Part shown: positions 50,821 to 61,273 of the stretch, one piece after another | Position numbering within the stretch: the stretch's first letter is position 1 | Layout: the number at the start of each line of letters is the position of its first letter | Origin: Cladopsammia gracilis | Lineage: Eukaryota; Cnidaria; Anthozoa; Scleractinia; Dendrophylliidae | Length of the DNA: 64,000 bases | Assembly (NCBI GenBank): GCA_022457155.1 | Contig: JAJGOT010000168.1 | Coordinates: forward strand, 945,001 to 1,009,000 | Direction of reading: 5' to 3' | The notes under the pieces: generated by a model | Seen by the model: the letters and a program-made list of their open reading frames with translations, nothing else | What the model was told of the DNA's origin: nothing | Database searches by the model: none | Program-made: the position numbers and the translations under genes

Positions 50821-50992
50821 TTTCAGTTCGATTTTACGAATGACAGTTCAATTACAGCCACCGATAATTCAATTACATTTAGTGAAGTGAGAAATGTATA
50901 TTTACCCTCTACTCGTGAAACCGTTCATCTTAAAGGTGCCGAGCAATATCAGATTCAACGTTTCCTTGATGAACTTCCTGCCTCCATCAAAG
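50821..50992 (+). CDS. Kinase gene, exon 2
   Basis: Acceptor TTTCTTCCAG at 50811-50820 and donor AAAG|GTAAGC. The exon enters in phase 0 (matching the end of exon 1) and leaves with one extra base (matching exon 3). It encodes 57 residues starting FQFDFTNDSSITATDNSITF and ending with a helix FLDELPASIK. No named domain. Together with exon 1 it forms a probable N-terminal sensing or oligomerisation region. The consistent phases are the main evidence. It lies only 230 bp downstream of Harbinger-like copy B. Confidence 0.75.
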
Positions 50993-51026
50993 GTAAGCGT
51001 GTGAAGTAAAATTAGTTTGTTCTTAC
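50993..51026. other. Start of intron 2
   Basis: Donor GTAAGCGTG, then directly the minisatellite. Confidence 0.6.
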
Positions 51027-51214
51027 AATGTACAGTAATGGATACTTGGTAGCCTGCAGTGTACAATAATGGATACTTGGTAGCCTGCAGTGTACAATAA
51101 TGGATACTTGGTAGCCTGCAGTGTACAATAATGGATACTTGGTAGCCTGCAGTGTACAATAATGGATACTTGGTAGCCTGCAGTGTACAATAATGGATAC
51201 TTGGTAGCCTGCAG
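51027..51214. repeat. 31-bp minisatellite, six units
   Basis: Units GTGTACAATAATGGATACTT plus GGTAGCCTGCA repeat six times with almost no divergence (only the first unit has ACAGTAATGG). Recent expansion inside intron 2. Confidence 0.95.
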
Positions 51215-52022
51215 TGCAGGTGTTTTTTTGTTTTGGTGGCGAGTGCTGATTTGAGTGTTTGGTCGCCATTTTGGTTTTGCACAACGTCGGAGGGTGGCCT
51301 TGGTCGCATGTTAGATACTTGTTAGTTAGGTACTTGAAAGAAACGTTTTTGGGTTGAATTTCTGTACATTAGTGCATGTACGATATTCAGTTTGTCTCTA
51401 ATAAGCAATATTGTTTTATCTTACATATATTGTTGTACTTTGTAGCACATTAAGGTGGATAGAATTACATCTGAATTTGAATGAAATTGAAGAAAGAAAG
51501 TTATTTTTGAAACAGTAACAAACGGTTGATACCCACACAAGAGCACCTCGGGTTGATTGTGGACTGTTTTGATGTCCATCTACTGATTTTAAACTTCATA
51601 TTCTAATTAAAACTTCAAATCTTCTCACCTCTTTTTTTAACCCGCAAATACGCTCAAGCGTAATGAAGGGGTTATCGGTAACAATGGCTAATTCACTCGC
51701 TCGCTCGCTTGTTCCATCACTCAGCTGTAAACTTTGTGACGTAATGCTTTGTTACAAATGCATTTCGTTACAAGTCAGAACAACGTGAATCCAGCGATAG
51801 CAATAACTAATTTGTTGTAAAAGAATATAAACAAAAATAAGCTCCAAGCATCTTCAGATTATTACATTTCGCAGCAATGAGACGTTCGGTTTTATATTTT
51901 CTTTTATTATAAATACTTCTCTATAGGAAGAGAAAAAAAGAAGGCTATTATTTCTACGACAGTTCCATAAATGTACAATTAGCTTACCTAAAACAATTAA
52001 ATAATTAAACAAAAGATATTTA
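51215..52022. other. Intron 2 spacer
   Basis: AT-rich, nothing recognised. Confidence 0.4.
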
Positions 52023-52214
52023 GGCCCCGTCCACACGTATCCGGATATTTTTGAATCCGCAACTTTTTTGTTGCGGATTAGAAAATATTCGCGTCCACAC
52101 GTAGCGTATTCGATTCGTTTTTGCCCGAATTCGCCGGATACGTGTGGACGGAAGGCCAATCCGCAACAAAAAAGTTGCGGATTCAAAAATGTCCGGATAC
52201 GTGTGGACGGGGCC
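52023..52214. mobile_element. 192-bp Harbinger-like MITE (GGCCCCGTCCACACGTATCC ends)
   Basis: Near-perfect inverted ends of about 57 bp (GGCCCCGTCCACACGTATCC outward, GGATACGTGTGGACGGGGCC at the other end), TTA on both sides, and no coding. The 3-bp TTA duplication points to PIF/Harbinger. Confidence 0.9.
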
Positions 52215-53199
52215 TTAGTATCTGTGACACCGATTAAAATAGTTTTTAACTCGAGTTTCCTTTGTTCTTTAGTTATAGAGAGCCAGTAAGATTCAAATTC
52301 GTTCCAAAATGCACGGTAGTGAACGCATTAAAAAAATATATGATCAGTTGTTTCCCAAGAAGTGTTACAAAAAGTGCAAAGATCGCTTTGAATTAAACCT
52401 ATCTTAGCTAAGCGTGAATTTGTGAATAAAATGTCATTCAGTATTTTGAAATGAAAACATTGTACAAAATTAATGTTTCACAGATACAAGCCTTTTTTGT
52501 TTCCACATCATGAACAGAAAATTTTGATTTCAACTTTATGAAACCTCTGGACTCTGTCGCCTTATTGGATATTAGGAGACCATAAAAATATCTACACTTA
52601 CTTAGCGCTGGATTGAAAACTTTGTCACCGATTTGAAATTGTCAGATCTTTTCTAACTTCTCGGCTTAGAATTCTCAAATGACTTGGTACAGCGCAATGA
52701 ACACCAGTCCAGGTCAGAAAGTTGGAATCTCTTAAACCATTTCGTTTTGCAAAGTTAAAGGACTCCGTATTACTCAAATGAAATCTGAAGTCACTTATGA
52801 GAACAATATTTGCGCTATTGTAATTATGATAGTATTTAGGTTTACCGTTAACTCAAATATTATGATTGTTCCAAATGATGGCTTTGCAAGGATTGACTAA
52901 GTGGAAACCTGTTCTAAACTCTAATTTTCTAACTACATTTTTTTTTGCGTTCGTCAAAAATCCCTACGTTTAATTTGAAAAAAAAATCGAACCATGACGG
53001 AGCATAGTGCTATAAAATAATTGTAATTTTGAGATAGGAATACTGCATTGGTATCACGATTGTCATGTACTTTTGCCTGCTTTTGAGACATCAATATAGG
53101 ACAAAAATGTTGATTACTTTGTCACCTTTGGCAGATAAAACACTGTACATTTGTATTTAGCCTGTTCCAGGCGTTCATACAGTGAGGAGCAAAAGATGG
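52215..53199. other. Intron 2 spacer
   Basis: AT-rich, nothing recognised. Confidence 0.4.
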
Positions 53200-53455
53200 G
53201 TGATGCCAAAGGAAAAATATTCCCCGTCCATTCGCACGCCGGAATAGGCCATACCAGGAACCATTGCATTCCTCGCTCATCAGTGCACCGGTTTTTATCT
53301 CCCCTGGCCCCACAATCGTAATACCTAGAATAGGCCATACGAAGAGCCATTGTATTTCCCGCTCATTAGCGCGCCGGTTTTTAGCTCCCCTGCAGGCCCC
53401 ACAAGCGCAACGCCTGGAATAGACCATACCAGGAGCCATTGTATTCAATGTAACA
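53200..53455. repeat. Imperfect tandem repeat of about 100 bp, 2-3 units
   Basis: GAATAGGCCATACCAGGAAC / GAATAGGCCATACGAAGAGC / GAATAGACCATACCAGGAGC followed by CATTG and CCCGCTCATTAG-like blocks recur. Confidence 0.7.
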
Positions 53456-54835
53456 ATCAACTTCATCAATTGTTAAGGTGAAAATAGGAAAAGGTGCGCG
53501 TTAATCACGAAATCATAATTATTTATATTGGAAAACGTTTGGGCTAAAAACTCGGCAAGTTGCGTCATTTTCCCATTTTGTTGATGTTCATGACCGTTAA
53601 AAAACATCTAAATGTTCTATCGAATTTGTGTTGTTTTACATGTAAATGAGCGTATTGGGCGGAGTCACAAAGCGACAGAACCGAATACGCAGAATATACA
53701 TGTATTTTCTTCCAATGCAGTCATTATCTACTGCACTATATTGCAGTCTCAAAATCACAATTTCTGTTTTATATCACGATTCAACTGTTATTCGAGCAAA
53801 AAAAATGCAAAACTTGTGCTGATCAAAACTGAAATTCTTTCCAGACATGAGCTGTCATATAGGACATTTTGTACACATAATCAGAATTTTTTTTGTTTCG
53901 CTAAAAAAAGGTTTTGCTATAAATTGCTCTTCAAAACAACACAAATTTGATGTTTCTCTCTCTGTTAATACAGAAACATTTTTTTGTAATGACACCAAAT
54001 CCCCGTGACACTGCTCCTTTAAGATTGTGTGATGAGCATGCGCACAGCGAAGCTCCATGTAAACAAACTGTTCAAACAAACAAAAAACAGCTTTGATCGT
54101 TGTGTTGAATACAGTGTTGTTTTATATTATGTACCAAACGTGACAAACTAATTAACATTATTGCCCTTCCCTCAAAGAAAATTGTGAAATTTGGTTTTGA
54201 ACACAAGGAACCTAATAAATTGCCACCGGAAATTTTTAACCATCTTTCATTAAACAACATTCACTTTACAGCTTATTTTATCTGCTACAATTTAGTTTTA
54301 ACCTGTAAACAGGCCTCCCGGTTGGGGATGGGGCAAAAAGAAAGGTGGGGAAAATTCTCTCTTTCTCTCTCCTCCCCTCGCTCCACGAGACGGCCTACAC
54401 ACTGGAGATGCCGTATTGCGGGGTGAAAACAATACGAGCAACTGATTTTTGATTCGTAGTTAAAATTGATTCAATGTTATAATTACAACGCGCCAATATC
54501 CATGCAAAGCAGGAACCAGCGAGCTTTTATCAGGATTACAGTTCATTCCTCGGCGTTTGCTTGAGTGCTGGCCTACAGTGTAGTTCATGTTATATCTTCT
54601 CTTATTAAATAATGTTCACTTCACAGTTTATTTTCTCTGATGACATTTCCGTATCCCCAAACAATTAATAATCTCTTGTTCATACACAGCCTCCTATACT
54701 TTCTGAAGTGGGCAATTCAAGTGTCTTTTTCTTCTAAGTATTTCTTTTTATATGGCTTAAACGTAAACGTTATCAATTTGCTTTGTCACCCGAGTGATTT
54801 TTATTGACTCCTGTTGTTTTCGGTAACCTTACCAG
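53456..54835. other. Intron 2, remainder
   Basis: No repeat or coding region recognised. Ends at the CTTACCAG acceptor of exon 3. Confidence 0.45.
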
Positions 54836-55773
54836 AAAAAATAAAGAGAGAACAACGCAAAGATGAACGACAGGGCGAAAATTCGCAAAGGCAGTTGAGG
54901 GAGATGGAACAACGCGAAGAAAACTTACAAAGGCAATTGATGGCGATGGAACAACGCGAACAAAACTTGCAAAGGCAATTGATGGAGATGAGACAACGTG
55001 AACAAAACTTGCAAGGGCAGTTGAGGGAGATGGGACAACGTGAACAAAACTGGCAAAGGCAGATGAGGGAGATGCGACAACAGTTGACAAACTTTGAAGA
55101 ACGAGTTTCTACTTTAGGAAGGCAGCTGAGACTAAAGGAGCAGGAAGTGAATGAACTAGAGTTAAGTCTTTCAACAGCTCAGCAAACGATAAGTGAACAG
55201 GAATGCCAAGAAACATGTGACTGGGTCATTGCTCGCAATGAAATTCAAATCACAGAAGAATGCCTTGGTAGGGGAGGATGGGGGAGTGTCTATAAGGGTA
55301 AATATTGTGGCTGTACTGTAGCTGTGAAACAGATCCATGATTTGATCCTTTCTCCTCACAACATACGTCTTTTTGAGAGAGAAATGGACATTGCTTCTAA
55401 ATGCCGCCATCCTTGCTTGTTGCAATTCATCGGAGCAACAAATGATGAGGGAAGTCCCCTATTTGTGACCGAGCTCATGGAGACAAGTTTACGAGCATTA
55501 TTGGAGGAGCGACAACTTTCCGAAACAGAAATCACTGTCATTTCTCTAGATGTGGCCCTAGCACTCAATTACCTCCACCAGAAAAAACCTGAACCGATCA
55601 TTCACCGGGATGTGAGTAGTGCCAATGTGTTGCTATGGCGACAGGGTGATCAATGGAGAGCCAAAGTGTCAGATTATGGAACAGCTAATTTCATGCAGAA
55701 TACCATGACTGTGGGCCCTGGTGCCATGATTTACAGTGCACCAGAAGCACTTACTTCACATCAATCAGTCAAG
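54836..55773 (+). CDS. Kinase gene, exon 3 (coiled coil and kinase lobe)
   Basis: Follows a CTTACCAG acceptor and takes one base from exon 2. It first encodes a coiled coil of about five 14-residue repeats of the type REQNLQRQLMEMRQ, then about 60 residues of further coiled coil. Most of a protein kinase domain follows: glycine loop LGRGGWGSVYKG, lysine in VAVKQIH, the C-helix region, catalytic loop IIHRDVSSANVLL, SDYG in place of DFG, and YSAPEAL. All catalytic residues are present, so the enzyme is probably active. The HRDVSSAN loop and DYG suit the tyrosine-kinase-like group. It ends at CAAG|GTTAGT in phase 0. The repeats suggest dimerisation. Substrate unknown. Confidence 0.88.
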
Positions 55774-56774
55774 GTTAGTTTTTATTGATTGTAAACTGTA
55801 TTGATGGAGAAATTGTTATATAAGTTTTTTAAGATACCTGAAGAATTATCTGGACACATTTAGCTGGGGCATATTTACCTTTATTATTCGACATAGCATT
55901 CTAGAGTGCAAATACGCATCAAAACGAGTGCAAATATTAAACACTTAATGACTGGTCCCGAGGGAAACAGTGACTGTTTCCCGAGGGATCAGTCATTAAG
56001 TGATTTGTTATATAGCAACACAAAAAAAAAACACAACACAAGACAATTTGAAAAACGTGCCGAGCACTCGATCCATCATAATCATGCCACCTTTTGTCAC
56101 GGTCTGATCTTGGCGCTAGCGGGCAACAGTGCAATGTTACCCTCTGACATCAAAATTGTTGCCCGCTTTCGCAAATGTTGCCCGCTCAGCACAATTGGTG
56201 GGAAACAGTTTATTTGTTAGATGTCATGTGACGATGAATCAACCAATCAACGCGCGCGTTGTATTGACAAAAACTCCAGCTATATAACAAGACGCGTTAT
56301 GACACTCTTCTGACCGCGCGCTAGGAAAAACAGTTTCAAGATTACTGTTGTGTAATAAACAATTTATTTAGCGAAAAGTTGTGTAATACGGCTAGGCATT
56401 TTTACTCGTCAGTGAAAATACTCAGCTTTATTACACAACTTCACGCTGAATATTCTCTATTTAAAATTCCACATGGCATTTTACAGTGCAAATACACACC
56501 AAAACGAGTGCAAATATGACACGTTATACACTTTCTGACCGCACGCTAGAAAAACACTTTCAAAAACTTAAGGATTTGAGAAAATATGCTTGTCGTAAAA
56601 CAAAAACATTTATTCCGAGAAAAAGTGTGTAATACGCCGGGCTGGGCATTTGAACTCGTCAGTTTTTATGTTTTCTCACCTAAAGGCTTTAAAAAATAAA
56701 GTAAGTTATAGTCAAGTGAGGCCTTTTAGCTACTGTGTCCAAGCCCGAAAAAGCCTGAAAAAAAAATCAGGGGC
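55774..56774. other. Intron 3, first part
   Basis: Two diverged copies of a block with GTGCAAATACGCATCAAAAC / GTGCAAATACACACCAAAAC (55907 and 56487) and of GACCGCGCGCTAGGAAAA-like sequence (about 56310, 56528). A short hairpin at 55950-55996 pairs TGACTGGTCCCGAGGGAAAC with its inverse. Confidence 0.6.
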
Positions 56775-56852
56775 TGGGCTTTTCAACGGGAATCGAACCC
56801 GTGACCCTCGCGCCACCGGTGCGATGCTCTACCAACTGAGCTATCAAAGCCA
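56775..56852 (-). mobile_element. tRNA-Thr-like sequence (SINE head or pseudogene)
   Basis: Minus strand: TAGCTCAGTTGGTAGAGC (A box) and GGTTCGATTCC (B box), with an anticodon loop that would read GGT (Thr). The acceptor arm has an extra base and mismatches, and GGT is not the usual eukaryotic Thr anticodon. Hence a SINE or pseudogene is more likely than a working tRNA. Confidence 0.6.
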
Positions 56853-56938
56853 CATGTTGGGAGCAGGTGAAATGTAAGTTCATGTGGAACTACACGAGGA
56901 CGAAGTAGACTTGGCCCTAGTCTAGGTTTAGTAATCAT

Positions 56939-57784
56939 TGATACTCTCTTTCGAGTGTTTGATACTCTCTTTCAAGTGTTTGATATTCTCTTTCAAGTGT
57001 TTGATACTCTCTTTCCAGTGTTTGGTACTCTCTTTCCAGTGTTTGATACTCTCTTTCGAGTGTTTGATATTCTCTTTCAAGTGTTTGATACTCTCTTTCC
57101 AGTGTTTGATACTCTCTTTCAAGTGTTTGATACTCTCTTTCCAGTGTTTGATACTCTCTTTCGAGTGTTTGATACTCTCTTTCGAGTGTTTGATACTCTC
57201 TTTCTAGTGTTTGATATTCTCTTTCAAGTGTTTGATACTCTCTTTCAAGTGTTTGATACTCTCTTTCGAGTGTTTGATACTCTCTTTCAAGTGTTTGATA
57301 GTCTCTTTCCAGTGTTTGATACTCTCTTTCCAGTGTTTGATACTCTCTTTCAAGTGTTTGATAGTCTCTTTCCAGTGTTTAATACTCTCTTTCCAGTGTT
57401 TGTTTGATACTCTCTTTCCAGTGTTTGATACTCTCTTTCAAGTGTTTGATACTCTCTTTCCAGTGTTTGATAGTCTCTTTCCAGTGTCTGATACTCTCTT
57501 TCAAGTGTTTGATACTCTCTTTCCAGTGTTTGATTCTCTCTTTCCAGTGTTTGATAGTCTCTTTCAAGTGTTTGATAGTCTCTTTCGAGTGTTTGATATT
57601 CTCTTTCGAGTGTTTGATACTCTCTTTCGAGTGTTTGATACTCTCTTTCAAGTGTTTGATATTCTCTTTCAAGTGTTTGATACTCTCTTTCAAGTGTTTG
57701 ATACTCTCTTTCAAGTGTTTGATACTCTCTTTCAAGTGTTTGATACTCTCTTTCCAGTGTTTGATACTCTCTTTCCAGTGTTTC
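56939..57784. repeat. 21-bp minisatellite, about 40 units
   Basis: Units GTGTTTGATACTCTCTTTCAA with C/A/G variation at the last positions (TTTCCA, TTTCGA, TTTCAA). The unit length is a multiple of three, so several frames on both strands stay open across it. That is a by-product rather than a gene. Intronic (intron 3). Confidence 0.95.
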
Positions 57785-58627
57785 CCCCCATATTTTATTT
57801 CAGTCCTCAAGAAATGTAAGAAATTGGAAGAGAGGGGGGTTAATAAAGAGCGGAAGGAGGGTTATTAAAATAGAGAAAAATATTTACAATGAAAATTCAC
57901 GTAAATTTTTCCCAGAATTTCTCAGACCACTTATTAAATAGAGCAAAATGGGGTATATATCACTGTTTTACAATTGCAGCATTATTGATACCCACATCTG
58001 GACATTGTAAGACCAGGTTTACACACAAACTGGCTGAGGCATTTGCATTGGCTTGATGCAAATTGTTCCACTGACATTTAAACAATATTTTGTATTCTGA
58101 AAACTAAAACGGGAGGTGGGTGGGGGAGGTCTCAGTACAAAACCCAACTTTCAAAAGGTGCGAACCACTTCATAAAAGGAACGAGATCGACTCAGTCTTA
58201 AGCCACTAATGAGACCATTTATCACCTCTCAAATCTTGGTTGAGTGGAGACACTTTGCGTCCGTCTGCTCCACAATGACTGCATAGATTCATAAGATAAT
58301 GAAGTGACAATCGTTGAATAAAGCAACCAAGGATTAATTTAACTGGTGCCAGATTGACTCATATGTTAGTAGTTCATTTCATTTTGTTTATTTCTCTAAA
58401 CCTTAGCAGATGATAATACAGAATTGAATATAAGGTGAAAAAAAGTGCCCCTTAAGTTACGTCAGTATAACAAAAAAAAAACTTGTAATGTTTTAGTAAG
58501 AAAGTAAAGGAAAACTTATAAAAATAACTCGGTAAATAGTATATTGGTGCTGGGTGTAACTTCAATGTAAGTAATAATAACATTATTGAATAATGTAAAA
58601 TAATATAATATTTATTGTTGTTGTCAG
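57785..58627. other. Intron 3, remainder
   Basis: Nothing recognised. Ends at the TTGTTGTCAG acceptor of exon 4. Confidence 0.5.
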
Positions 58628-58834
58628 GTTGATGTTTACAGCTTGGGAGTTCTTTTGTGTGAAATGTGTGTTAGGGAACTTCCAGATCCTAGAAGGCGTG
58701 ACGGACAAGTTGTTCGTGTGACAAACCGTGCGTTACGAGCCCTGGTGCGACGGTGCCTGCAAACAGATCCTGAAATAAGACCAAACATGCAACAGATTAT
58801 TGATGAACTAGACGAGATTAACGCAGCATCGTAA
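58628..58834 (+). CDS. Kinase gene, exon 4 (C-terminal end of the kinase domain)
   Basis: Follows a TTGTTGTCAG acceptor, in phase 0 with exon 3. It encodes VDVYSLGVLLCEMCVRELPD (kinase subdomain IX, with the conserved aspartate), then ALVRRCLQTDPEIRPNMQQI (subdomain XI, with the invariant arginine) and a stop after NAAS. It completes the kinase domain with only about 15 residues beyond it, so the gene ends here. The region between subdomains IX and XI is short, about 30 residues. Confidence 0.88.
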   Translation, partial: VDVYSLGVLLCEMCVRELPDPRRRDGQVVRVTNRALRALVRRCLQTDPEIRPNMQQIIDELDEINAAS

Positions 58835-58894
58835 TTATATTGAAATCAACATGTAAGTTCCTTTTTTCCAAGTTGCTAGAATTTAAAAGGATGC

Positions 58895-59095
58895 TGTCCC
58901 GTCTAAAAAACGAAATTGTGCTGACTTAATTTCCACGTTATATTGCCGAATGCCACCCAATTTACAATTCAATTTCCACGTTATATTGCCGAATGCCGCC
59001 CAATATACAATTTAATTTCCACGAAATTGTGCTGACTTAATTTCCACGTTATATTGCCGAAGCCGCCCAATATACAACTTAATTCGATAAAATTA
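58895..59095. repeat. Short tandem repeat downstream of the kinase gene, three units
   Basis: ACTTAATTTCCACGTTATAT followed by TGCCGAATGCCGCCCAATAT recurs about three times with partial units. Confidence 0.8.
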
Positions 59096-60495
59096 TTCTA
59101 TAGAGCAAAACAAAAGCAGTAGTTTGGCGATAATATGCAGGATTACAAGAAGTGGATTACAATTTTCCATTCTGGTGGAATTTAGAGTTTTTTAGTCTTT
59201 TTTTTTGTCTTTTTTGTTCATATTCTTTGCGTTCATCGGTTTTGACGATTTTTCTTCCTATGTTAAGATAATAAAGTAAACTTAAACCAAGCTTCTGGTC
59301 ATAATCATGAAAACACGATATTTTAGTCGGGACAGTGGCCTTTAATGGTAATGTATTGAAATATAATTTGCTGATTGACGTTAAATAAACTGTAGGATTT
59401 TCTGACATTGATTTGGGATAAATATTATAGCAAAATGATGATGACAAAGTCAGGTTAGTGAAGTACCTGGAAGACAAATTCACAAGCTGTTCGATGCTTT
59501 AGTCAATTCTAATGTGAAATCGTTAACTTACTGTGCATATATATCAGAGCAGTTTTCAATTGAAATGATCACTATGACCAATCACAACAAACGCAGACCA
59601 TCCAATGAACCAATCAGAACGCGAAGCAAATACCTGCCGCCGCCAAACGCGGGAAAACGCGTGCAAGAAAGTCATGATTAATTTTGGTCTTACTTCTGAT
59701 TGGTTGAGAATTTGGCGTGAGATTTCTTAGTCAATCACAAAGCATTGCAAAGCAAATCAAAAGCAATTACGAAATGACCTTAGACACTCCAGTGAAAACC
59801 GCTCTAAACACGTTGAAGAGAATATCATCTCGCGCGTATTTTGTTGAAGAGTATATCATCTCGCGCGTATTTTGTTGAAGAGGATATCATCTCGCGCGCA
59901 TTTTGTTGTGGAGATCACTAATTCAAGACTGTGGAGATTTTTAATTAATGTCAAGTTTTAATTGATGTCAAGTTTTCGACTTCGTTGTGTAAACTAACCT
60001 GCTTAGCAGGCGTCAACGGGTGGAGGGAAGGGAGAACAAAAGGGGCGTGAACCCGCTTTTGCCGGACAAAATTTTTGAAAACAAACCAAAAAACGTACTT
60101 TACATGTCAAAGATGTGCATGTTAAAGAGTCACGTGTCTCATGACACGATCAATACAGCATAGTAATTCGACAATCATTTTTTTGATGGTCGATAAAACG
60201 TAACTATATAAGACAATCTCTGTTTACCATTTTTGCCTCATTAGCATATGCGCCTTGTTCTCTAATCTACCTGCAAAACCGTCAACTCTGAATATTGAAT
60301 GGGCATAGCACAATAAGCTTTCTCTGAAAATTTGAGCCCGATATACTACATACACTTCATGCAATGCTGTATTAAAAACTCCAAATTTTACAATCTTTTA
60401 AGGGTCTCATAAGGCGTTCACTAAAATACAATTATCTACACAGCAGTTATGTAGATACAGCGCCGTAAAACCAAAACCAAAGTAACCCAGACTGG
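59096..60495. other. Intergenic DNA
   Basis: No coding region. A 30-bp unit (GAATATCATCTCGCGCGTAT) repeats three times at 59817-59906. Several ACCAATCA words occur. Confidence 0.6.
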
Positions 60496-60905
60496 CCAAT
60501 CACAACAGACACAGACAGTCAAATAAACCAATCAGAACAGACACAGACAGTCAAATAAACCAATCACAACAGACATTCAAATAAACCAATCACAACAGAC
60601 ACAGACAGTCAAATAAACCAATCACAACAGACACAGACAGTCAAATAAACCAATCACAACAGACACAGACAATCAAATAAACCAATCACAACAGACACAG
60701 ACAGTCAAATAAACCAATCACAACAGACACGGACAGTCAAATAAACCAATCAGAACAGACACAGACAGGCAAATAAACCAATCACAACACAACAGACACA
60801 GGCAGTCAAATAAACCAATCACAACAGACACAGGCAGTCAAATAAACCAATCACAACAGACACAGGCAGTCACATAAACCAATCACAACAGACACAGACA
60901 AGTCA
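60496..60905. repeat. 32-bp minisatellite, about 13 units
   Basis: Units CCAATCACAACAGACACAGA plus CAGTCAAATAAA, with single-base variants, one short unit (about 60560-60590) and one unit with an extra CAACA. Every unit contains CCAATCA, a CCAAT-box match. Confidence 0.95.
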
Positions 60906-61273
60906 CGATTGGTTTTGGTTTTACGTTTGATTGGTTGAGAAAGTGGTATAAATCTTTTTGAGACCAATCACTAAACGTAGTAATGCAAAACCAAAGCAAA
61001 TATGAATTACTTTCGACACTCAGCTGAAAACTGTTAAAAGTTCAAATATTTATAATATAGTTTTCCAATTATAGCGATCATGCGTTGTGTACGGAGTTAC
61101 GCTTAGTTCAAAGAAGGATTTATATTTTACAGTCTCCACTTATACTATAAGTATACCGTATGTAGCAGATATATGGTATATTTTTAACAATTATTTTAAC
61201 GGGCTTTCGCCTCGTCCAATATGACTGATATATATTTTTTAAATATTTTTCCGCTTAATGTAATTGTGTTTAA
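60906..61273. other. Intergenic DNA
   Basis: Nothing recognised. TTAA at 61270-61273 is the target of the next element. Confidence 0.5.

Noticed and set aside
51027..51214. CRISPR-like regular repeats
   Set aside because: Units are contiguous with no spacers, the genome is eukaryotic, and no cas genes are present.
56775..56852. Functional tRNA-Thr gene
   Set aside because: Acceptor arm does not pair properly and the anticodon GGT is not the normal eukaryotic one.
56928..57868. Several frames of 100-200 codons with 7-residue repeats
   Set aside because: Translation of a 21-bp minisatellite inside an intron.
60496..60905. CRISPR-like 32-bp repeats
   Set aside because: Head-to-tail minisatellite without spacers.
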